9,945 nucleotides of DNA, from positions 1 through 9,945 of the forward strand of contig JBHGBB010000149.1 of NCBI GenBank assembly GCA_041946755.1, in the 5' to 3' direction. A model generated the notes under the pieces. It did not search any database. It had not been told where the DNA came from and worked only from the letters and a program-made list of their open reading frames with translations. The translations under genes and the position numbers were made by a program. Within the stretch, counting starts at the first letter, position 1. Every line of letters begins with the position of its first letter. Shown here in pieces: positions 7,095-9,945 of the stretch. The DNA is from JBHGBB01 sp041946755 (GTDB lineage Bacteria > UBP4 > UBA4092 > JAOAEQ01).

Positions 7095-7146
7095 AGCTAT
7101 AAATTCAGCGGGTAATTATTTTCCGACCGGCTATGGCTTTCTTTTT
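7095..7146 (+). terminator. Probable terminator of the TPR gene
   Basis: AGCTATA (7095-7101) pairs with TATGGCT (7132-7138) with one G-U pair. A smaller inner stem from the CGGGT and CCGACC bases is possible, and the 3' arm runs into TTTCTTTTT. The layout resembles the ppdK terminator. Read on the other strand it has a mismatch and no T-run, so it should not end the convergent operon. Confidence 0.58.
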
Positions 7147-7209
7147 ACTATCGAAGTAAACCTATATTGTAGAGTACTAAACCAAGAAATATAATGCTCA
7201 ATTTATACA

Positions 7210-7617
7210 TTACTTCTGTTTAAAGTAATATTGCCAAGCACTACCTAAAATAATACAAAACGATACATTAATCAAAAACGCCAGCAGATTCATTTGAACA
7301 AAAACACTTAGGACCGCTAATCCCCCGAAAATAGCGCTCGCAATAAATGCCCACCGTTTTCTGAATAGCAAACCAATACCAAGTCCGGTATTGAGTATCG
7401 ACGCGATAAGCATATAAGGGTGTTTATCATATGCAGGAATTAAAACTGCTGCTGCAAATAAGAATACTGAACATACCCAAACCTGCCATGGTTTCTGTTC
7501 TTTAATATAATCCATAATCGGTTTTTGTGGCATATTCGCCTGGAGTTCTTGAAATTGTTCCGGAGTGATTTTCCCGGAATCCAACATCGAATTTAATTTC
7601 TCTTGTTGTTCATTCAT
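7210..7617 (-). CDS. SHOCT-like motif plus four-helix membrane protein (paralog 2)
   Basis: The 135-residue protein starts at ATG 7617 with AAGGAG (7631-7626) eight nt upstream, 20 nt after the stop of the preceding gene. Residues 5-29 form a short helical motif, EKLNSMLDSGKITPEQFQEL, which resembles SHOCT-type and YvlB/LiaX N-terminal motifs. A short linker leads to PWQVW at 43-47 and about four membrane helices (roughly 44-61, 67-85, 89-107 and 109-128), ending in WQYYFKQK. It is a paralog of the gene just upstream, sharing the N-terminal motif, PWQVW, the helix layout and a SxWxYYF ending, but it lacks that protein's Ser/Pro/Thr-rich linker. There are no catalytic motifs. It is the last gene of the three-gene operon, and its role is probably tied to the regulator at the head of it. 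The topology places the SHOCT-like part at the N-terminus, plausibly in the cytoplasm. Confidence 0.9.
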   Translation of the reverse strand: MNEQQEKLNSMLDSGKITPEQFQELQANMPQKPIMDYIKEQKPWQVWVCSVFLFAAAVLIPAYDKHPYMLIASILNTGLGIGLLFRKRWAFIASAIFGGLAVLSVFVQMNLLAFLINVSFCIILGSAWQYYFKQK

Positions 7618-7637
7618 ATCATTTACTCCTTCCCCTA

Positions 7638-8081
7638 TTATTCGGATCGAATGAAATAATATTTCCAGACGCTACTTAAGATAATAACAAACGCGGTATT
7701 GATTATTAACCCAAGAATACTCAAATTGATGATGCAGTATACTATGGTAACAATACCAATAATCTGGATAATAACATACGCTATTCGACTCCGGTAAAAT
7801 AACGGAACGGCGATAACCACACAGATTATCATGGCTAAGAACGCTTGCGAAAAGATATTATCTATTGCCACCACCAGAAGAAAGATGGTACAGAACCAGA
7901 CCTGCCATGGCCGATGCAGAATTTGAGATTGAGAAGTGGGTGTAGAAAGATTCGATTCTGGCGGCGTTGAAGAAGGAATAGTTGATATATCAGGAATGCT
8001 TTTTAGCATTTCGTTATATTGTTCGACTGTGATTTTCCCGGCATCGAACATCGCTTTTATTTTTTCTACCGATGTTTCCAT
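7638..8081 (-). CDS. SHOCT-like motif plus four-helix membrane protein (paralog 1)
   Basis: The 147-residue protein starts at ATG 8081, one base after the stop of the regulator gene. Its ribosome site AAAGGAG (8095-8089) lies inside the end of that gene, which suggests translational coupling. The N-terminal motif (residues 6-29) includes IKAMFDAGKITVEQYNEML. A Ser/Thr/Pro-rich linker (about 31-56) follows, then PWQVW (58-62) and about four membrane helices (59-76, 78-95, 99-117 and 119-138), ending in WKYYFIRSE. It matches the next gene over nearly its whole length, and the DNA at PWQVW still shares ACCTGCCATGG on the plus strand, so the two arose by tandem duplication. No enzyme signature is present. 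A regulatory or envelope role is inferred only from the operon and the shared motif. Confidence 0.9.
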   Translation of the reverse strand: METSVEKIKAMFDAGKITVEQYNEMLKSIPDISTIPSSTPPESNLSTPTSQSQILHRPWQVWFCTIFLLVVAIDNIFSQAFLAMIICVVIAVPLFYRSRIAYVIIQIIGIVTIVYCIINLSILGLIINTAFVIILSSVWKYYFIRSE

Positions 8082-8082
8082 A

Positions 8083-8451
8083 TTATTTCTCCTTTCCTTT
8101 TAATTCTTTCAATTGTTGAATCCCTTCTTCCGGTTTCAGCTCGCCTTTATCGATCTTATCCAGGATTTGGTCTGCAGAAACCACTTGCGATAGCGGTTCT
8201 AGTCGAGAGATAATGCGATCGAGCCGATTCCGCAAAGTCGGATAGGTTAAACCCAGTTTATCCCCTAACGCTTTAAAGTTCCCTCCGCTTAAAATGAACT
8301 CTAAGATAAAGTCCTGCTCATCTCGCGATAAGAGATATAATGGACTTTCCTCGAAATTAGCTTCTAACTGCAAACCGCAATGAATACATTCCTTCTTCTT
8401 AACCTTTAATGGACTCTGACATTGTGGACATATATCTATTTTCATAGCCAT
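8083..8451 (-). CDS. DUF2089-type zinc-ribbon/HTH regulator with SHOCT-like C-terminus
   Basis: The 122-residue protein has three parts. A zinc ribbon uses Cys8, Cys11, Cys22 and Cys25 (CPQC and CIHC pairs). A helix-turn-helix region follows (about 42-88), including LSRDEQDFILEFILSGGNFK and LGLTYPTLRNRLDRI, typical of the DUF2089 family and like sigma-region-4 helices. The C-terminal motif (about 94-117), including ILDKIDKGELKPEEGIQQL, resembles the N-terminal motif of both following membrane proteins. It is most likely a DNA-binding transcription regulator, perhaps acting on its own operon; the target is not shown by the sequence. The start is ATG 8451 or the in-frame ATG 8445. Neither has a ribosome site, and the promoter -10 nearly touches the start, so the message may be leaderless. 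The stop is one base before the next gene's ATG. Confidence 0.9.
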   Translation of the reverse strand: MAMKIDICPQCQSPLKVKKKECIHCGLQLEANFEESPLYLLSRDEQDFILEFILSGGNFKALGDKLGLTYPTLRNRLDRIISRLEPLSQVVSADQILDKIDKGELKPEEGIQQLKELKGKEK

Positions 8452-8452
8452 A

Positions 8453-8481
8453 ATAATTACATAATATTAAATAATTGTCAA
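8453..8481 (-). promoter_or_regulatory. Promoter of the DUF2089 operon, start-codon proximal
   Basis: A consensus -35 TTGACA (8481-8476) is 17 nt from AATTAT (8458-8453), a 4-of-6 -10 match. The predicted transcription start falls at about 8446, at or beyond the first ATG (8451) and next to the second (8445). The direct repeat AATTATT (8476-8470 and 8458-8452) overlaps both promoter boxes and could be an operator. Confidence 0.5.
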
Positions 8482-8489
8482 GCATTATT

Positions 8490-8502
8490 TTAATTATATT
8501 AA
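8490..8502. promoter_or_regulatory. AT-rich palindrome upstream of the operon promoter
   Basis: TTAAT-TAT-ATTAA (8490-8502) is a perfect interrupted palindrome eight bp upstream of the -35 box. It may be a binding site or simply part of an AT-rich UP-like tract. The surrounding bases to about 8530 are almost all A and T, so chance is a real alternative. Confidence 0.3.
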
Positions 8503-8598
8503 TATTTTATTGTGATTTTTTTTAATATTGTTGATATTCGGAAAATAATAGGTTGGTTCTATTAAATATGATTTAGTTAAAAATGGAGAGATACCAAA

Positions 8599-8638
8599 TA
8601 AAATGAAAACAATAGTAAGCTAGTGTAAAATAACTATT
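8599..8638 (-). terminator. Weak terminator candidate after the repeat protein
   Basis: On the minus strand, AATAGT (8638-8633) and ACTATT (8616-8611) make a six-pair AT-rich stem with a 16-base loop. GTTTTCATTTTAT follows. It starts two bases after the stop codon. The stem is weak, so its efficiency is doubtful. Confidence 0.3.
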
Positions 8639-8639
8639 T

Positions 8640-9945
8640 TTATGGTTCAAAATCCCAGAGCTCTTTAGGCACATTCACTGGTGAAATAACATATCCACTG
8701 CTATAAACCCGCTGCGCATAAATATCTGAATCTATCCCATTGCGATAATCATCCCAAACAATAATCGCACCATTAGCTAGATCAGAAACTATTTTAGGAT
8801 ATACTTGATCATAGTTTGCAGTACAAACGGCAACACCATTTATTGTCCATAAATTAACACCGCCACTATTAATTCGTTGAGCATAGATATCTGCATAACC
8901 ATTCCGACGATCATACCAAGTAATAATTGCTCCACCAATTCCATCGGATATAATTCGACTCTCTGTTTGCTCATTTTCTGAAGTGCATATCGTAATCCCA
9001 TTTATATTCCATAAACTTGTTCCCGAACTATATACTCGACCAGCGTATACATCATAATTGTTCAAATAATCATCTACAGCAACAATAATTCCATTATTCT
9101 CATCGGATATAATCACTGGAATCCCTGCTAAGTGCATATCACTAGTCATAATTGAACAACTCCACAAAGTTGAGCCAAGACTATTAATTCGTATAATATT
9201 CGTTACCGCTGGTTCCCAGAATATACCAATTGAATGCGCAGAAGATATGAACGCTCCACCAAAACCATCAGAAATAATCTGCGGTGTATTTTGCTCATCG
9301 AGTTCTGCATTATTATGGGTTATTGGAATTCCATTATTTATCCATAAAGCATTTCCCGTGTTATCGATTCTTTGAGCATAAACATTCGGATTAGCATCAT
9401 AACTTACTGGGTAAGGTTCTATGGGAACCACAAACGGTACTCGATAATCTGCCCAAACAATTATCGCTCCACCATTTCCATCAGAAATCAATTCTTGTTT
9501 CTTTTGCATATAAATACTGGTGCAGACTGAAACTCCTCCAGGGGTCCACATAGGATTTCCTTCACTATTAATTCGCTGTATATATATATCCGACTCACTA
9601 GTAGGATTACTATACTCATTTCTCCAATCTTCCCAGGTGATTATCGCACCGCCTAATCCATCCGAAGTTAATACTGGGTAACGTTGATTTGCACTCACCG
9701 TGCATACCGCTATTCCATTCAGCGCCCATAAGGTTGATCCCTGACTAGTTATCTTCTGCGCATAGATATCCCAATTCCCATTTCGATTATCCTCCCACGT
9801 TATAATATAGTTTCCATATCCATCAGCGATAATTGTATTGGGTTTAATATAGACATTCCCTTCCTCAGCATTATTGAACTTCTGGGTATTGCTAGCCGTG
9901 CATATTGGTATCCCATTCTGTGCCCAGAGTTTCTCGCCATAACTA
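8640..9945 (-). CDS. Propeller-like repeat protein, partial (N-terminus beyond right edge)
   Basis: The frame is open from the right edge to TAA at 8642-8640, giving 434 visible residues; the true start is outside the window. The GTG at 9698 is a valine inside a repeat (VCTVSANQRYP) with no ribosome site. The protein consists of seven repeats of about 47-71 residues plus a partial one. Each begins SDGxGGAIITWxDxRNG, continues DIYAQRINSxGxxLW, and ends NGVAVCTxxxxQxxPxI. Repeats 4 and 5 are divergent: the GGAIITW and VCT parts are partly lost. Such repeats occur in exported proteins of many uncultured and Bacteroidetes-related bacteria and probably fold as beta-propeller blades. The C-terminus ends ELWDFEP soon after the last repeat, with no visible secretion-sorting domain. 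The substrate is unknown. An exported location is inferred from family habit, since the signal peptide is not in view. Confidence 0.9.
   Translation of the reverse strand, partial: SYGEKLWAQNGIPICTASNTQKFNNAEEGNVYIKPNTIIADGYGNYIITWEDNRNGNWDIYAQKITSQGSTLWALNGIAVCTVSANQRYPVLTSDGLGGAIITWEDWRNEYSNPTSESDIYIQRINSEGNPMWTPGGVSVCTSIYMQKKQELISDGNGGAIIVWADYRVPFVVPIEPYPVSYDANPNVYAQRIDNTGNALWINNGIPITHNNAELDEQNTPQIISDGFGGAFISSAHSIGIFWEPAVTNIIRINSLGSTLWSCSIMTSDMHLAGIPVIISDENNGIIVAVDDYLNNYDVYAGRVYSSGTSLWNINGITICTSENEQTESRIISDGIGGAIITWYDRRNGYADIYAQRINSGGVNLWTINGVAVCTANYDQVYPKIVSDLANGAIIVWDDYRNGIDSDIYAQRVYSSGYVISPVNVPKELWDFEP

Noticed and set aside
8019..8213. 64-codon plus-strand frame across the DUF2089/membrane gene junction
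   Set aside because: It is antisense to two well-supported genes and has no recognisable product.
9696..9698. GTG at 9698 as the start of the repeat protein
   Set aside because: The frame continues upstream without a stop to 9945 with further copies of the same repeat, and no ribosome site precedes the GTG.
1..9945. Defence system, prophage, insertion sequence or CRISPR array
   Set aside because: I found no transposase, integrase, nuclease or cas-like reading frames and no regular repeat-spacer array; the protein-level repeats are TPR and propeller-like units.

Overview
The window is bacterial chromosomal DNA with Shine-Dalgarno-led genes, -35/-10 promoters and intrinsic terminators. Flanking genes and spacers are AT-rich, and the central ppdK gene is visibly richer in G+C. 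Both edges carry large exported repeat or module proteins of a kind common in uncultured candidate-phylum bacteria. I cannot assign a phylum from this sequence, and I see no phage, transposase, CRISPR, tRNA or rRNA.

Layout. Positions 1-1674 (minus strand) hold a two-gene unit: a 172-aa anchored or exported protein, followed 31 nt later by a secreted protein with two tandem jelly-roll-like modules. That second gene runs off the left edge; its complete open frame has no stop in the window. Positions 1675-2366 are a roughly 690-bp spacer rich in signals: a short palindromic repeat, degenerate GGATAGAA repeats, divergent promoter candidates, and a leader for ppdK containing a terminator-like hairpin plus a second hairpin touching the ribosome binding site. 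Positions 2367-5129 encode pyruvate, phosphate dikinase with all main catalytic residues, closed by a strong terminator. Positions 5295-7085 encode a membrane-anchored protein of about 15 TPRs with its own promoter and terminator.

Positions 8451-7210 (minus strand) form a compact three-gene operon: a DUF2089-type zinc-ribbon/HTH regulator, then two paralogous four-helix membrane proteins. All three share a short SHOCT-like helical motif, at the C-terminus of the regulator and the N-terminus of each membrane protein. This suggests a membrane-tethered regulatory switch and is the most interesting candidate system here. The regulator gene has a promoter so close to its start that its mRNA may be leaderless. 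Positions 9945-8640 (minus strand) hold the C-terminal 434 residues of a protein made of roughly 55-residue propeller-like repeats. Its N-terminus lies outside the window, and the GTG at 9698 is an internal valine, not the start.

How they fit: ppdK serves central carbon metabolism (pyruvate/PEP interconversion) and looks independently regulated. The TPR protein is a lone scaffold. The membrane operon looks like an envelope-sensing module. The two edge loci supply extracytoplasmic proteins. Nothing in the sequence ties these units into one pathway.
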